Origin: Paraburkholderia hiiakae | GTDB lineage: Bacteria > Pseudomonadota > Gammaproteobacteria > Burkholderiales > Burkholderiaceae | Direction of reading: 5' to 3' | NCBI RefSeq assembly: GCF_904848665.1 | Contig: NZ_CAJHCQ010000004.1 | Coordinates: 248,001 to 312,000 of the forward strand | DNA length: 64,000 nucleotides | Shown: in pieces, positions 53,918 through 63,601 of the stretch | How positions within the stretch are numbered: the stretch's first letter is position 1 | How the letters are laid out: every line of letters starts with the position of its first letter | Translations under genes and position numbers: made by a program | The notes under the pieces: generated by a model | Told to the model about the DNA's origin: nothing | Databases searched by the model: none | The model's input: the letters and a program-made list of their open reading frames with translations, nothing else

Positions 53918-55042
53918 ATGTCCAGCCCCTCTAATCCTCCGCCGCAGGCGGACAATCCGCTCGGCATGGCCGGTCTCGAGTTCGTCGAGTTCGCCGCGCC
54001 CGAGCCCGCCGACCTCGGCCGCCGCTTCGAACAGTTCGGCTTCAAGGCGATCGCGCGCCACGTGAGCAAGGCGGTCACGCTCTATCGGCAGGGCGAGATG
54101 AATTTCCTGCTGAACGCCGAACCCGATTCGTTCGCCGCGCGTTACGCGCAGGAGTACGGCATGGGCGTCTGCGCGATCGGCGTGCGCGTCGACAATGCGA
54201 AGCGCGCGTTCAAGCATGCCATCTCGCTCGGCGCGTGGGCGTTCGAAGGCGAGCGCCTCGGGCCCGCGGAGCTGCACATTCCCGCGATCCAGGGTATTGG
54301 GGATTCGCACCTCTATTTCATCGACCGCTGGCGCGGACGCGGCGGCCAGCGCGGCGGCGTGGGTGACATTTCGATCTTCGACATCGACTTCCGGCCGATC
54401 GACGTCGCCACGGCGCACACCGATCTCGATCACGGCGGCACAGGCCTCACCCGCGTCGATCACCTCACGCAGACGGTGGGCGCGGGGCGCATTGCGGAAT
54501 GGCTCGACTTCTACCGCGACCTGCTGCATTTTCGCGAGATTCACGAGATCAACGCGAACTGGCATGTGTCCGAGGAGTCGCGCGTGATGGTGTCGCCCGA
54601 TGGCGAGCTGCGAATTCCTGTGTACGAGGAAGGCACGCGGCGCACGCAGCTTTTGCACGACTATCTGCCCGAACACCCCGGCGAAGGCGTGCAGCACATC
54701 GCGCTGGCAAGCAACGACATCCTCGCGAGCGTCGATGCGCTCAAGGCCAATGGCGTGGAGTTCGTCGAGCCGCCGTCCGCTTACTACGACACCGTGGATG
54801 CGCGTTTGCCCGGCCACGGCGTGGACCTGGAGGCATTGCGCAAGCGTCATGTGCTGATCGATGGCGAGATTGGCGAAGACGGCGTGCCGCGGCTCTTTTT
54901 CCAGACGTTTGCCAAGCGCCATCCCGGCGAGATTTTTTTCGAAGTCGTGCAGCGCAGCGGCCACCACGGTTTCGGCGAGGGCAATCTCGACGTGCTCGCG
55001 CGCTCGCGCGAGGCGGGCGCGAAACAGGGCGATGCAGGCTAA
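53918..55042 (+). CDS. hpd: 4-hydroxyphenylpyruvate dioxygenase
   Basis: Non-heme iron enzyme that turns 4-hydroxyphenylpyruvate to homogentisate in tyrosine degradation. The 374-aa protein has two vicinal-oxygen-chelate halves. The iron ligands are visible: His in LTRVDHLTQTVG, His in EGVQHIALASND and Glu in GEIFFEVVQRSG near the C-terminus. The block VSEESRVMVSPDGELRIPV is also usual. GGAG precedes the ATG. The next homogentisate gene (hmgA) is not in the window. It ends 19 bp from the convergent LysR gene. Confidence 0.94.
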   Translation: MSSPSNPPPQADNPLGMAGLEFVEFAAPEPADLGRRFEQFGFKAIARHVSKAVTLYRQGEMNFLLNAEPDSFAARYAQEYGMGVCAIGVRVDNAKRAFKHAISLGAWAFEGERLGPAELHIPAIQGIGDSHLYFIDRWRGRGGQRGGVGDISIFDIDFRPIDVATAHTDLDHGGTGLTRVDHLTQTVGAGRIAEWLDFYRDLLHFREIHEINANWHVSEESRVMVSPDGELRIPVYEEGTRRTQLLHDYLPEHPGEGVQHIALASNDILASVDALKANGVEFVEPPSAYYDTVDARLPGHGVDLEALRKRHVLIDGEIGEDGVPRLFFQTFAKRHPGEIFFEVVQRSGHHGFGEGNLDVLARSREAGAKQGDAG

Positions 55043-55061
55043 ACCACCGCGATCCGCAACG

Positions 55062-56036
55062 TTACTTCGCGGCCCCGCCCGCCGTTTTGCGCGCACGCGC
55101 CGCGCCGGGCGCGGCGGCGCGCGGCGGGACCATCGTGCGGCAGCGATGGCGAATCTCCTTGCTGAACTCGGTGCACGCCTGGGTCATCAGGTCCGTGGAC
55201 CGGTACACCATGAACACGTGGAAGTCCGGTAGCTCGTCGCGAATGGGGAGCGTGTGCAATGCGTCGCGCCGCAGGACGAGCGGCCCGCTCATGCCGTAGA
55301 ACACGAAATCCGACCACATGCTGATCACATCTGTGCAAGTCGCGAGCTGCAGGCCAAGCAGGTTCGACACGCTGTGCACGATGCGCTTGGGCATGTCGAG
55401 GCGATTGAGGCGCATGAGGCTCGCGAGCGGGCTGCCGGGATCGTCTAGCGGATCGAGCGTGAGCCAGTCGGCCTCGAGCAGATCGCGCAGGCGCGTGGCG
55501 CGCGCAAGCGGATGGCCGGGGCGCGTGGCGAGCACCATGCCCACCGAAAAAAGCGGCTCCCACTGAAACGCGCTCGTGCCAGGGCCGCTGTTCGTCGAAA
55601 TGAGCGCGAGGTCGAGGCGGCCTTCGCGCAGCCCTTCGAGTATCTGCTGTGGCCGCATTTCGTAGGCGTGCACCTCCACGCCCGGAAAGCGCGCGCGAAA
55701 CGCCGCGATGGATTCGGGCAGCGGCCCGCTCGACGCCACGGCGGAAAAACCGATGTTCAGTTGCGCCTCGGCATGGCCGCGCATGCCTTCGATATCTTCC
55801 AGAGCGTGGCGCAACTCCTGCTCGACCACGCTCGCGCGCTTCGCAAGCGCGCGCCCGTAATTCGTGAGGCTTACGCCGCGCACCGAGCGCGACATGAGCG
55901 TCACGCCCAGTTCACGCTCCAGCTCCGCCACCGCCTTGGAAAGCGCCGGCTGCGAGATGTGCAGGCTGCGCGATGCCTCGTGCATGCTGCCGTGCTGCGC
56001 GAGCGCTAGCAAAACGCGCAACTGGTGCAGTTTCAT
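55062..56036 (-). CDS. LysR-type regulator of the transporter/M20 unit
   Basis: A 324-aa LysR protein. The N-terminal winged helix (residues 1-60, LRVLLALAQHGSMHEASRSL, SQPALSKAVAELERELG) is followed by the co-inducer domain. The C-terminus is Ala/Arg-rich and not conserved. GGGGAG precedes the ATG at 56036; the frame to 56222 has no such site. It is divergent from an MHS transporter and an M20 hydrolase, its probable targets. The intergenic region has a 7-bp dyad and a TGGTTAT direct repeat. Confidence 0.88.
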   Translation of the reverse strand: MKLHQLRVLLALAQHGSMHEASRSLHISQPALSKAVAELERELGVTLMSRSVRGVSLTNYGRALAKRASVVEQELRHALEDIEGMRGHAEAQLNIGFSAVASSGPLPESIAAFRARFPGVEVHAYEMRPQQILEGLREGRLDLALISTNSGPGTSAFQWEPLFSVGMVLATRPGHPLARATRLRDLLEADWLTLDPLDDPGSPLASLMRLNRLDMPKRIVHSVSNLLGLQLATCTDVISMWSDFVFYGMSGPLVLRRDALHTLPIRDELPDFHVFMVYRSTDLMTQACTEFSKEIRHRCRTMVPPRAAAPGAARARKTAGGAAK

Positions 56037-56190
56037 TCGTGATACTCCCCGCGCGTGGCGCTTCGACGTTTCTCCGACCGGAGGAGATTCTAAACGTTGC
56101 GCGACGCCACGTAAGCGCTGACAAGCGCCGCCTGGCGTGGGCGGCGCCCATCCGCGGCACTCATGGAAAACGACAATGGCCGCTACACAG

Positions 56191-56280
56191 TGGTTATGAC
56201 GTCGATTCCATCTGGTTATCAAGATGAAAATTTGTGACTTCTTTCAAAAGTCAGACCGGCCTGAATATCGTTCGGCCGGT
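56191..56280. promoter_or_regulatory. Repeat elements between lysR and the transporter
   Basis: TGGTTAT occurs at 56191-56197 and 56213-56219 (22 bp apart), and ACCGGCC (56255-56261) pairs with GGCCGGT (56274-56280). Two faces of DNA in a divergent LysR region. Confidence 0.4.
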
Positions 56281-56326
56281 TCCCATTCCCACTGTTGCAC
56301 CGCTCCATCGCTCGCGGAGATCCGCC

Positions 56327-57622
56327 ATGAATGACGCAACGCTCAGCGCCACCGCCCCGATCGCGCCGCCCGCGGCCACTCGCCAGAGCCAGTTCCGGCT
56401 GATCGCCGCCTGTTCGATCGGCAATGCGCTCGAAATGTACGACTTCACGGTGTACAGCTTTTTCGCGCTCCTGATCGGCAGGCTCTTTTTTCCCTCGGAC
56501 AGCCCTTACGGCTCGCTGCTGCTCGCCGTGGCGACGTTCGGCATTGGTTTTGTCATGCGCCCGCTGGGTGGTCTCGTGATCGGCAGCTACGCCGACCGGC
56601 GCGGGCGCAAGGCCGCCATGACGCTGACCATCGCGCTGATGGTGGCAGGCACGCTGTGCATCTCGCTCGCGCCCACCTACGCGCAGGCCGGCGTAATGGG
56701 CTCGCTCGTGATTCTCGCGGGGCGCCTCCTGCAGGGATTCTCGCTTGGCGGTGAAATCGGCGCTTCTACGGCCATGCTGATGGAGTCCGGCGAAGTGGGA
56801 CAACGCGGCTTTCGCGTGAGCTGGCAAATGGGCAGTCAAGGCATCGCGGCGCTCATCGGCGCGCTCACGGGCGCGGTGCTCTACGCCACGCTCTCACCGC
56901 AGGCGCTGGAGGGCTGGGGCTGGCGTTTGCCGTTCCTGGGCGGTCTGCTGATCGCGCCGGTGGGCCTCTATATCCGCTCGAAACTCGACGAAACGCACGA
57001 GGCCGAGCCCGACGCGCCGAGCCCGCTCGGCACGCTCATGCGCGAGCACGGTGCGAAAGTGGGCCTCGGCATTCTCTCGATCACCGCGGGCACGGTGGGC
57101 ATGTATCTCGTTGTGTTCTTCATGCCGACCTACATGATCCGCGTGCTCAAGATGCCGCCGTCGCTCTCGCTGCTTTCGGGCTGCGCCACGGGCTTCACGA
57201 TGCTCGTCGCATCGCTCGTCTCGGGGCGGCTTGCCGACCGCCTCGCGCGCCGCAAGCGGCTCGTGCTGGGCGCGCTGCTCTTTAACATCGTGGCCATCGT
57301 GCCCGCGTTCTGGCTGATGACGCGCATACCGAGCGTGCCGCTCGTGCTCGCGCTCTCGGTGGTGATCACCGCCGCCGCGAATCTCGCCTCCACGCCCATG
57401 CTGCTGATGCTCATGGAAATGCTCCCCGCCAGCGTGCGTGCAAGCGGTCTTTCGGTCATCTATAGCGTGGGCGTGACGGTGTTCGACGGCAGCTCGCAGT
57501 TCATCGTCACGTGGCTTCTCGCGAAGACCGGTAATCCGCTTTCGCCTGCGTTCTATCTCGTCGTTTGCGGGCTCATCTCTCTGTGCGCCATCGGTGCGAT
57601 TCGCGAGCAGCGCGTCGGCTAA
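56327..57622 (+). CDS. MHS-type MFS transporter
   Basis: A 431-aa, 12-helix importer. GNALEMYDFTVYSFFALLIG, SYADRRGRKAAMTL and AGRLLQGFSLGGEIGAST are the family blocks. Likely a carboxylate symporter. GCGGAGA precedes the ATG at 56327; the frame to 56234 crosses the control region. The M20 hydrolase gene starts 58 bp later, so the pair should import and hydrolyse one substrate class, such as an N-acyl amino acid. Confidence 0.85.
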   Translation: MNDATLSATAPIAPPAATRQSQFRLIAACSIGNALEMYDFTVYSFFALLIGRLFFPSDSPYGSLLLAVATFGIGFVMRPLGGLVIGSYADRRGRKAAMTLTIALMVAGTLCISLAPTYAQAGVMGSLVILAGRLLQGFSLGGEIGASTAMLMESGEVGQRGFRVSWQMGSQGIAALIGALTGAVLYATLSPQALEGWGWRLPFLGGLLIAPVGLYIRSKLDETHEAEPDAPSPLGTLMREHGAKVGLGILSITAGTVGMYLVVFFMPTYMIRVLKMPPSLSLLSGCATGFTMLVASLVSGRLADRLARRKRLVLGALLFNIVAIVPAFWLMTRIPSVPLVLALSVVITAAANLASTPMLLMLMEMLPASVRASGLSVIYSVGVTVFDGSSQFIVTWLLAKTGNPLSPAFYLVVCGLISLCAIGAIREQRVG

Positions 57623-57680
57623 CGGTGCGCTGCGCGTGGTCGCAAACCCTTCGATCCTTCACACGAATAACGGAATCTTC

Positions 57681-58892
57681 ATGAAACGTGAACCGTCGCT
57701 CACCCCGTTCCAGTTGCTGCCGACCTTGCTGCCCGAGATCGAGATCGACGCCGAGACTTTCATCGGCATTCGTCGCCAGATTCATTCGCAGCCCGAACTA
57801 GGTTTCGAAGTGGGCGCCACCGCGAAGCTCGTTGCGATGCTGCTGGAGAAGTGGGGCTACGAAGTGCATACGGGCATCGGCAAGAGCGGTGTGGTGGGGC
57901 AGCTCAAAGTGGGCGAGGGCCGCCGGCGCCTGGGCATTCGCGCCGACATGGATGCGCTGCCGATCGTCGAGAACACGGGCCTGCCGTACGCGAGCCAGGC
58001 GCCTGGCAAGATGCACGCGTGCGGCCACGACGGCCACACGGCGATCCTGCTTGCCGCCGCGAAAACGCTGGCGGAGCGCCGCGATTTCGACGGCACGCTC
58101 AACCTGATTTTCCAGCCCGACGAGGAAAACCTGTGCGGCGCGAAGGCGATGATCGAAGACGGTCTCTTCGAGCGCTTTCCCTGCGATGCCGTCTACGCAT
58201 TGCACAACATGCCGGGCGTGCCGGCCGGGACGTTTCGGGTGCTGCCGGGGTCGGTGAGTCTTTCCTCGGATGTGGCCGATGTGACGCTCAAAGGCGTGGG
58301 CGGACACGGTGCGATGCCGCACCGCGTGAAGGACCCCATTGTGGCCGCGGCGGCGCTCGTGACGGCGCTGCAAACCATCGTTGCGCGCAACGTGGCGCCC
58401 GACGAGTCCGCGGTGGTGTCCGTGGGCTACATTCGCGGCGGCGCGACCCACAACGTGATTCCGGAGACTGTCACGCTCGGCCTGAACATCCGCGCGGCAC
58501 GCGCCGAAACGCGTGCGCTCGTGGAAGCACGCGTGCGCGAAATCGTGGCGCTGACGGCGCAGGCGCACGGCGTCGAGGCGCAGATCGACTACCGGCAACT
58601 CACGCCGCCGATGGTCAATACGCCGGAAGAAACCGCACTCGCGCAGCAGGTCTGCGCGGAGCTGGTGGGCGAGAACAACGTGGTCATGCAGGCGCCGAAG
58701 GGCTTGAACGGCAGCGAGGACTTCGCGTGGATGCTGGGCGCGGTGCCCGGTTGCTACCTGCTGCTCGGCAACGGTGAAGGGGAATTCGGCGGCTGCATGG
58801 TGCACAACCCGGGCTACGACTTCAACGACCAGGTGCTTCCGCTCGGCGCGGCGTGCTGGGTGCGGCTCGCGCAGCGATTCCTCGCGGCGTGA
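57681..58892 (+). CDS. M20-family amidohydrolase (hippurate hydrolase-like)
   Basis: A 403-aa zinc or manganese peptidase-fold enzyme that splits N-acyl amino acids. The metal-binding blocks are present: HSQPELGFEV, MHACGHDGHTAILL (two His, one Asp), FQPDEENLCGAKAM (Glu), ALHNMPGVP and NGSEDFAWML. Length fits the hippurate hydrolase/IAA-amino acid hydrolase group. It is the second gene of the transporter unit; the start at 57681 gives the family N-terminus. The substrate is not shown by sequence. Confidence 0.9.
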   Translation: MKREPSLTPFQLLPTLLPEIEIDAETFIGIRRQIHSQPELGFEVGATAKLVAMLLEKWGYEVHTGIGKSGVVGQLKVGEGRRRLGIRADMDALPIVENTGLPYASQAPGKMHACGHDGHTAILLAAAKTLAERRDFDGTLNLIFQPDEENLCGAKAMIEDGLFERFPCDAVYALHNMPGVPAGTFRVLPGSVSLSSDVADVTLKGVGGHGAMPHRVKDPIVAAAALVTALQTIVARNVAPDESAVVSVGYIRGGATHNVIPETVTLGLNIRAARAETRALVEARVREIVALTAQAHGVEAQIDYRQLTPPMVNTPEETALAQQVCAELVGENNVVMQAPKGLNGSEDFAWMLGAVPGCYLLLGNGEGEFGGCMVHNPGYDFNDQVLPLGAACWVRLAQRFLAA

Positions 58893-58906
58893 CGAGACGC
58901 GATTAG

Positions 58907-59641
58907 TTAGTCATTCGAATCATCTGCGCCGGCGGCCAGCAATTCGGGCGTCAGGCCCAGCCGCTCGCGCAGATCGACCCAGCCGCGCGCCGTGACCTGC
59001 ACCGCGCGCGAAGTATTCGTGCGCCGCAGCCAGTCGCGTTCGCACAGCAGTGTGAGAAAGGCCACGCCGAGCGGCCCGGCCAGATGATGCTGGCGCTCGG
59101 TCCAGTCGAGACATTGACGCGCAATGCCGTGACGCCCCGGCTTGAGCGCGGCGACATCGAGACCGAGTTCGCCGAACCATGCCGCGCCTGCGGGCGTTAC
59201 CGCGAAGCGCTTGTCGGCTTCAGCGGCGATGAACCCTGCATCCGTGAGGCGCGCCGTAAGCGCCACGCCTACCTGGCCCGCGAGATGGTCGTAGCAGCAG
59301 CGCGCGAAACGCAGGTTCTGCGCCTCGCGGCCGAGCGGCTTGCGGCGCACCGGCACGCGCACGCCGACTGTCGCGAGGTTCTCGAGCAAGGTGGCGACCT
59401 GCGCGTCCGCCAGCCGGTAGTAGCGGTGGCGGCCTTCCTTTTCCACGGCGAGCAGTCCGCCGTCCAGCAGCTTCGCCAGATGGCTGCTCGCCGTTTGCGC
59501 GGTCACGCCTGCCGCATAAGCCAGTTCACCGGCGGGCAGCGCGCGGCCGTCGGCGAGCGCCATCAGCATCGCGGCCCGCGCGGGGTCGGCGATCAGGAAT
59601 GCCGTGGCGGACACTCTCGGGTGCAGGTTCATGCCATTCAT
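58907..59641 (-). CDS. ArsR-like regulator
   Basis: A 244-aa protein. A winged-helix ArsR domain in the first 90 residues (ARAAMLMALADGRALPAGEL, VTAQTASSHLAKLLDGGLL, EGRHRYYRLAD) is followed by an extra domain of about 150 residues with RFARCCYDHLAGQVGVALTARL. The Cys-Cys pair may bind a ligand or metal. GGAGA precedes the ATG at 59641 (a second ATG lies three codons on). It is divergent from a DHA2 exporter, its likely target. Confidence 0.83.
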   Translation of the reverse strand: MNGMNLHPRVSATAFLIADPARAAMLMALADGRALPAGELAYAAGVTAQTASSHLAKLLDGGLLAVEKEGRHRYYRLADAQVATLLENLATVGVRVPVRRKPLGREAQNLRFARCCYDHLAGQVGVALTARLTDAGFIAAEADKRFAVTPAGAAWFGELGLDVAALKPGRHGIARQCLDWTERQHHLAGPLGVAFLTLLCERDWLRRTNTSRAVQVTARGWVDLRERLGLTPELLAAGADDSND

Positions 59642-59657
59642 GCGTTTCTCCAGGACA

Positions 59658-59708
59658 TACGCGTAGCGTAGCGCGCGAGCAGGGTCGCATGTTTCGACAC
59701 GCATCGAA
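59658..59708. promoter_or_regulatory. Two dyads between arsR-like and exporter genes
   Basis: TACGC-GTA-GCGTA (59658-59670) and TTCGA-N6-TCGAA (59693-59708) lie in the 142-bp divergent region, typical of ArsR-type operators near the start codon. Confidence 0.45.
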
Positions 59709-59783
59709 GCATTGCCGCAGCCGCGCGCCCGATACTGGGCTCTCATGGCCGGCGCCCAACGCGCCGGCGTAGCGGGAGAGCCT

Positions 59784-61217
59784 ATGCAGACGCACAAGAC
59801 AGACAGCCGCGAACAGCAACGCCGGGTGCTTTGGGCCACGAGCATCAGCTATGTCGTGGTGATCCTCGATACGTCGATCGTCAACGTCGCGCTGGAGCGC
59901 ATCGGTGCGACGCTTGCGGGCGGCGTGGCGGGCCTGCAATGGGTCGTGAACGCCTATACGCTCACGTTCGCGAGCCTGCTGCTTTCGGGCGGCACGCTCG
60001 GCGACCGGCTCGGCGCGCGGCACGTCTATATGGCCGGGCTCGCGGTCTTCACTGCGGCCTCGGCGTTGTGCGGCGCCGCGCCGAGCCTCACGCTGCTCAC
60101 GCTCGGACGCGTGCTGCAAGGCATGGGCGCGGCGCTACTCGTGCCCGCATCGATGGCGCTCATCAACGGCGCGTGCGCCAACGCGCGCGAGCGCGCCGCC
60201 GCCTTCGGCGTGTGGGCCGGGCTGGGGGGCGTTGCGATGGCGGCGGGCCCGTTGCTGGGCGGCGTGCTGATCGGGCTCGTCGGCTGGCGCAGCATTTTCT
60301 TGCTCAATGTGCCGGTGTGCCTCGCGGGCATCTTCATGGCCGCGCGCGTGGCGTCGCAGCCGCGTCCAGGCGTGCCGCGGCGGATCGATCTCGCGGGCCA
60401 GACGGCGGCCATCGGCGCGCTGGCGCTGCTCAATGCGGCCATCATCGAGGCGCCTGCGTACGGCTGGCATGCACCGCTCGTCGTGAGTGGTCTCGTGCTG
60501 GCGCTGGTGGCAGCGATCGCCTTCGTCGCACTCGAAAGGCACCGCGCGCAGCCGATGCTGCCGCTCGGCTTTTTCTGCGAGCCGGTGTTCAGCGCGGCCG
60601 TGCTGGTCTCGATGATTTCGGCGTTCACGTTCTATGGTCTGCTATTCGGACTCAGCCTGTATCTCCAGCAGGAGCGCGGCTACGCGCCGTTGCGCGCGGG
60701 CCTCGCCTTCCTGCCGCTCACCGTGGTGGTGCCGCTCGGCAGTCTGCTTTCGCGGCGCGCGGTAGCGTGGCTCGGGCCGCGCGCGCTCGTCGCACTCGCC
60801 TGCCTGCTCGCGGGCGCGGGCTATCTCGGCGCGGCAGTGTGCGGGACGTTGGCGCGATACGACTTGCTGGCCCTGCCGCTGCCGGCCATCGGTTTCGCCG
60901 CGAGTCTCATCACGCCCGCGGCCACGGCGGCGCTCATGGCGACCGTCGATCAGGGCCGCGCGGGCATCGCGGCGGGCGTGCTCAACGCCGCCCGGCAGAC
61001 GGGCGCGGCGCTCGGCGTGGCCGTTGCGGGCGCCATGATCGCAGGGCGCGCGTCGGTCGGCGCAGGCATGCGTGTGAATCTGCTGATCGCCGCCGTGCTC
61101 TCGGCGGCAGCGGCATGGGCGTGGTGGCGTGCATGGTCCCGCCACGCTGCCCACGTCGCGTATGGCGCCCAGTCGCGCGACGAAAAGAAGACGCGTGCCG
61201 CGAAGCAGAGAGCCTGA
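59784..61217 (+). CDS. DHA2-type MFS exporter (EmrB/QacA)
   Basis: A 477-aa, 14-helix drug:H+ antiporter. YVVVILDTSIVNVALERIG is helix 1 with the D1 motif, GGTLGDRLGARHVYMAGL the loop 2-3 motif A, and GVWAGLGGVAMAAGPLLGG motif C in helix 5. GGGAGAG precedes the ATG at 59784. It is probably controlled by the divergent ArsR-like protein. No adaptor gene is adjacent. The drug specificity is unknown. Confidence 0.88.
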   Translation: MQTHKTDSREQQRRVLWATSISYVVVILDTSIVNVALERIGATLAGGVAGLQWVVNAYTLTFASLLLSGGTLGDRLGARHVYMAGLAVFTAASALCGAAPSLTLLTLGRVLQGMGAALLVPASMALINGACANARERAAAFGVWAGLGGVAMAAGPLLGGVLIGLVGWRSIFLLNVPVCLAGIFMAARVASQPRPGVPRRIDLAGQTAAIGALALLNAAIIEAPAYGWHAPLVVSGLVLALVAAIAFVALERHRAQPMLPLGFFCEPVFSAAVLVSMISAFTFYGLLFGLSLYLQQERGYAPLRAGLAFLPLTVVVPLGSLLSRRAVAWLGPRALVALACLLAGAGYLGAAVCGTLARYDLLALPLPAIGFAASLITPAATAALMATVDQGRAGIAAGVLNAARQTGAALGVAVAGAMIAGRASVGAGMRVNLLIAAVLSAAAAWAWWRAWSRHAAHVAYGAQSRDEKKTRAAKQRA

Positions 61218-61323
61218 ATCCTCCCTGCGCGCGCCGCGGATCAGCGGCTGCGAATTCTGGGATACAGTGCCGTTGCATGCATCGCGCATTCGCGCGGGCC
61301 GTGCGCCATAGGAGGAGTTTGTC

Positions 61324-61728
61324 ATGGCCGAATACGGGCAACATCCCTCGTCCGTGCTGACGCTCAAGAGCGCCCACGACTTCGACGCGACGATCGCGCG
61401 CCTGAAGGCTGCGCTGGCCAAGGCGGGCGCGGATATCTTCGCCGACGTCGACCAGCGCGAAGCCGCCGAGACCGCCGGGCTCAGCCTGCGCCGCACGCGA
61501 CTCATCCTGTTCGGCAATCCGAAGGCGGGTACGCCCGTCATGGCGGCCAACCCGCACGCGGCGGTGGAGTTGCCGCTGCGCATGGTGATCTGGGAAGACA
61601 ACGAAGGGCACACGCGGCTCGACTATCGCGACGTCTCGCAGACGCTTGGCCCGCTCTATGGCATCGACACCGAAGTGCTCGTGCCGCTGCAGCGCGTGGT
61701 GGGGCTGCTGCAGGCTGCTGTGCAATAA
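61324..61728 (+). CDS. DUF302 protein
   Basis: A 134-aa soluble protein of DUF302. SAHDFDATIARLKAALAKAGADIFADVDQ and RLILFGNPKAGTPVMAANPHAAVELPLRM are the defining blocks. Members are found beside stress and metal genes; no reaction is established. The binding site AGGAGG lies just before the ATG. It stands between two exporters on the same strand. Confidence 0.85.
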   Translation: MAEYGQHPSSVLTLKSAHDFDATIARLKAALAKAGADIFADVDQREAAETAGLSLRRTRLILFGNPKAGTPVMAANPHAAVELPLRMVIWEDNEGHTRLDYRDVSQTLGPLYGIDTEVLVPLQRVVGLLQAAVQ

Positions 61729-61871
61729 ACGGCAAACGCGCTGCGCGCCCATCTTCGGCAGGCGCTTAAAAAATTGACAGGCGCGGCGCGCTTCGCTTAA
61801 CGTAGGTGCCTTGCGACTTCACCCGGCAAGCGGGCGAAGCGCGTTGCTCGCCGCTGCCTCACAATCCGCCG

Positions 61872-63209
61872 ATGACTTCCCGCGCAGAAGACCCCGACGA
61901 TCCGCCACGCGATCGCGCCGGGGCGTCCGACTCGACTTCCGCTTCTTCACGTGCGCCTGCGGCCGCCGTTTCCGGCAGGAAGTCAGCGCCACCCGAAAAC
62001 ACGCACGAAGCCGCTGTGGCGCAGCACTGGCAGCGCAATCTCGCGGTCTGCGTGGTGGGCTCGTTCACGACCCTCGTCGCCATGACGCTGATGCTGCCGT
62101 TCCTGCCGCTCTACGTGGAGGAACTCGGCGTGCGCGGCCACGCGGCGATCGTGCAGTGGTCGGGCATTGCGTACAGCGCGACGTTCTTTACGGCAGCGCT
62201 CGTCGCACCGGTGTGGGGGCGCCTCGGCGACCGCTACGGCCGCAAGCCCATGCTGGTGCGCGCGAGCCTCGGCATGGCGATCACGATGTCGCTCATCGGC
62301 ATGTCGCGCAACATCTGGCAGCTCGTCGCGCTGCGTCTGCTCGCGGGTTTCGCGGGCGGCTATTCGTCGGGTTCGACCATCCTCGTCGCCACACAAACGC
62401 CGCGTCATCGATCGGCGTGGGCGCTCGGCGTGCTGTCGTCGGGCATCATGGCCGGCAATCTCATCGGGCCGCTCCTCGGCGGCTCGCTGCCGCCGCTCAT
62501 CGGGTTGCGCGCCACGTTCTGGGTGGCGGGCGCAACGATCTTCGCGGCTTTTATCGCGACCTGCGTGTTCGTGAAGGAAGCGCCGCGCCCCGCACGCGCG
62601 GCGCAGCATGCGGCGCACAAGGGTGGCTGGTCGGCGCTGCCCGACAAGCGCCCGATCGTCGCCATGCTCGTGACCGGCATGCTGCTGATGCTCGCCAACA
62701 TGTCGATCGAACCCATCATCACCGTGTACGTGGCGACGCTCGTGCACGACCCCGCGCGCGTGACCTTCGTCGCGGGCCTCGCGATGTCGGCGGCGGCGCT
62801 CGGCAGCATCGTCGCAGCTTCGCGCCTCGGGCGCGTCGCGGACCGCGTCGGACACGCGAAGGTGATCGTCGGTGCGCTCGCGGTCTCGGCCGTGCTGCTC
62901 GTGCCGCAGGCGTTCGTCACGGCGGGCTGGCAGCTCGTCGCGCTGCGCTTTCTCATGGGCGTGTCGCTCGCGGCGCTCCTGCCGTGCATCGCGACGGTCA
63001 TTCGTCACAACGCGCCGGACCATGCCGCGGGCAGCGTGCTCGGCTATTCGGTGTCGGCGCAATTTGCGGGGCAGGTGATCGGGCCGCTGATCGGCGGCTT
63101 CGTCGGCGGACATCTGGGCATGCGCGCCGTGTTCCTCGGCACGAGCCTGCTGATGCTGGCGGGCGCGCTGTTCGCGTGGCGCGCGCTGGGTTTCGCCCGA
63201 CGCGCGTAA
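61872..63209 (+). CDS. MdtG-like MFS multidrug exporter
   Basis: A 445-aa, 12-helix drug exporter. After a hydrophilic head of about 55 residues rich in Ser, Ala and Asp, it has LMLPFLPLYVEELGV, VWGRLGDRYGRKPMLVRASL (motif A) and SSGIMAGNLIGPLLGGSLPP (motif C). The start at 61872 is taken as the first ATG of the frame; the head may be shorter in fact. It is monocistronic by spacing. The drug range is not known. Confidence 0.85.
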   Translation: MTSRAEDPDDPPRDRAGASDSTSASSRAPAAAVSGRKSAPPENTHEAAVAQHWQRNLAVCVVGSFTTLVAMTLMLPFLPLYVEELGVRGHAAIVQWSGIAYSATFFTAALVAPVWGRLGDRYGRKPMLVRASLGMAITMSLIGMSRNIWQLVALRLLAGFAGGYSSGSTILVATQTPRHRSAWALGVLSSGIMAGNLIGPLLGGSLPPLIGLRATFWVAGATIFAAFIATCVFVKEAPRPARAAQHAAHKGGWSALPDKRPIVAMLVTGMLLMLANMSIEPIITVYVATLVHDPARVTFVAGLAMSAAALGSIVAASRLGRVADRVGHAKVIVGALAVSAVLLVPQAFVTAGWQLVALRFLMGVSLAALLPCIATVIRHNAPDHAAGSVLGYSVSAQFAGQVIGPLIGGFVGGHLGMRAVFLGTSLLMLAGALFAWRALGFARRA

Positions 63210-63343
63210 CGCCGCGACCACGCCGCGCGCGGGCGTTAAAAGAGTGAAGGACGAGGGCGGCGGATCTTGCGCGCCGCCGCCTCAGGTTCACCGGCGCTCG
63301 ATTACCGGGTGCGAGTCAGTGGCCGAAATTCAGTGGCCAAATT

Positions 63344-63601
63344 TCAGTGGCGGGAAAACACGTCGCAATCGGGACGCGGCCAGCACATCTTGCCCGTGCG
63401 ATGGCCAGAGGCGCTGTGCGTATCGGGCGTGCCGCCGTACGACATGTCGGTGCCGGCCTGAGCCGAAGCATCGGCGTCATCGGTCATCGTCTGATGCGCG
63501 CGCTCCTGCGAGACAGGCTCGTCCTTCGCGAACGCCGTGCCGGGCGCAACGGCTGCCACGGCCGCCACGCATGTGGCGATCAATGCCAGGCGTAATCTCA
63601 T
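63344..63601 (-). CDS. Small secreted protein, 85 aa
   Basis: A signal peptide (LRLALIATCVAAVAAVAPGTAFA, cut near residue 25) and a short hydrophilic mature part of about 60 residues, rich in Asp, Ser, Thr and His, with one Cys pair spaced by six residues (KMCWPRPDCD) that could form a disulphide. GGAGG precedes the ATG at 63601. No family is recognised. A periplasmic role is likely; the leader region has a long imperfect hairpin. Confidence 0.65.
   Translation of the reverse strand: MRLRLALIATCVAAVAAVAPGTAFAKDEPVSQERAHQTMTDDADASAQAGTDMSYGGTPDTHSASGHRTGKMCWPRPDCDVFSRH

Noticed and set aside
53918..55042. Fused dehydroshikimate dehydratase (QuiC-type)
   Set aside because: The protein has only the dioxygenase halves and normal length for 4-hydroxyphenylpyruvate dioxygenase; there is no N-terminal TIM-barrel part.
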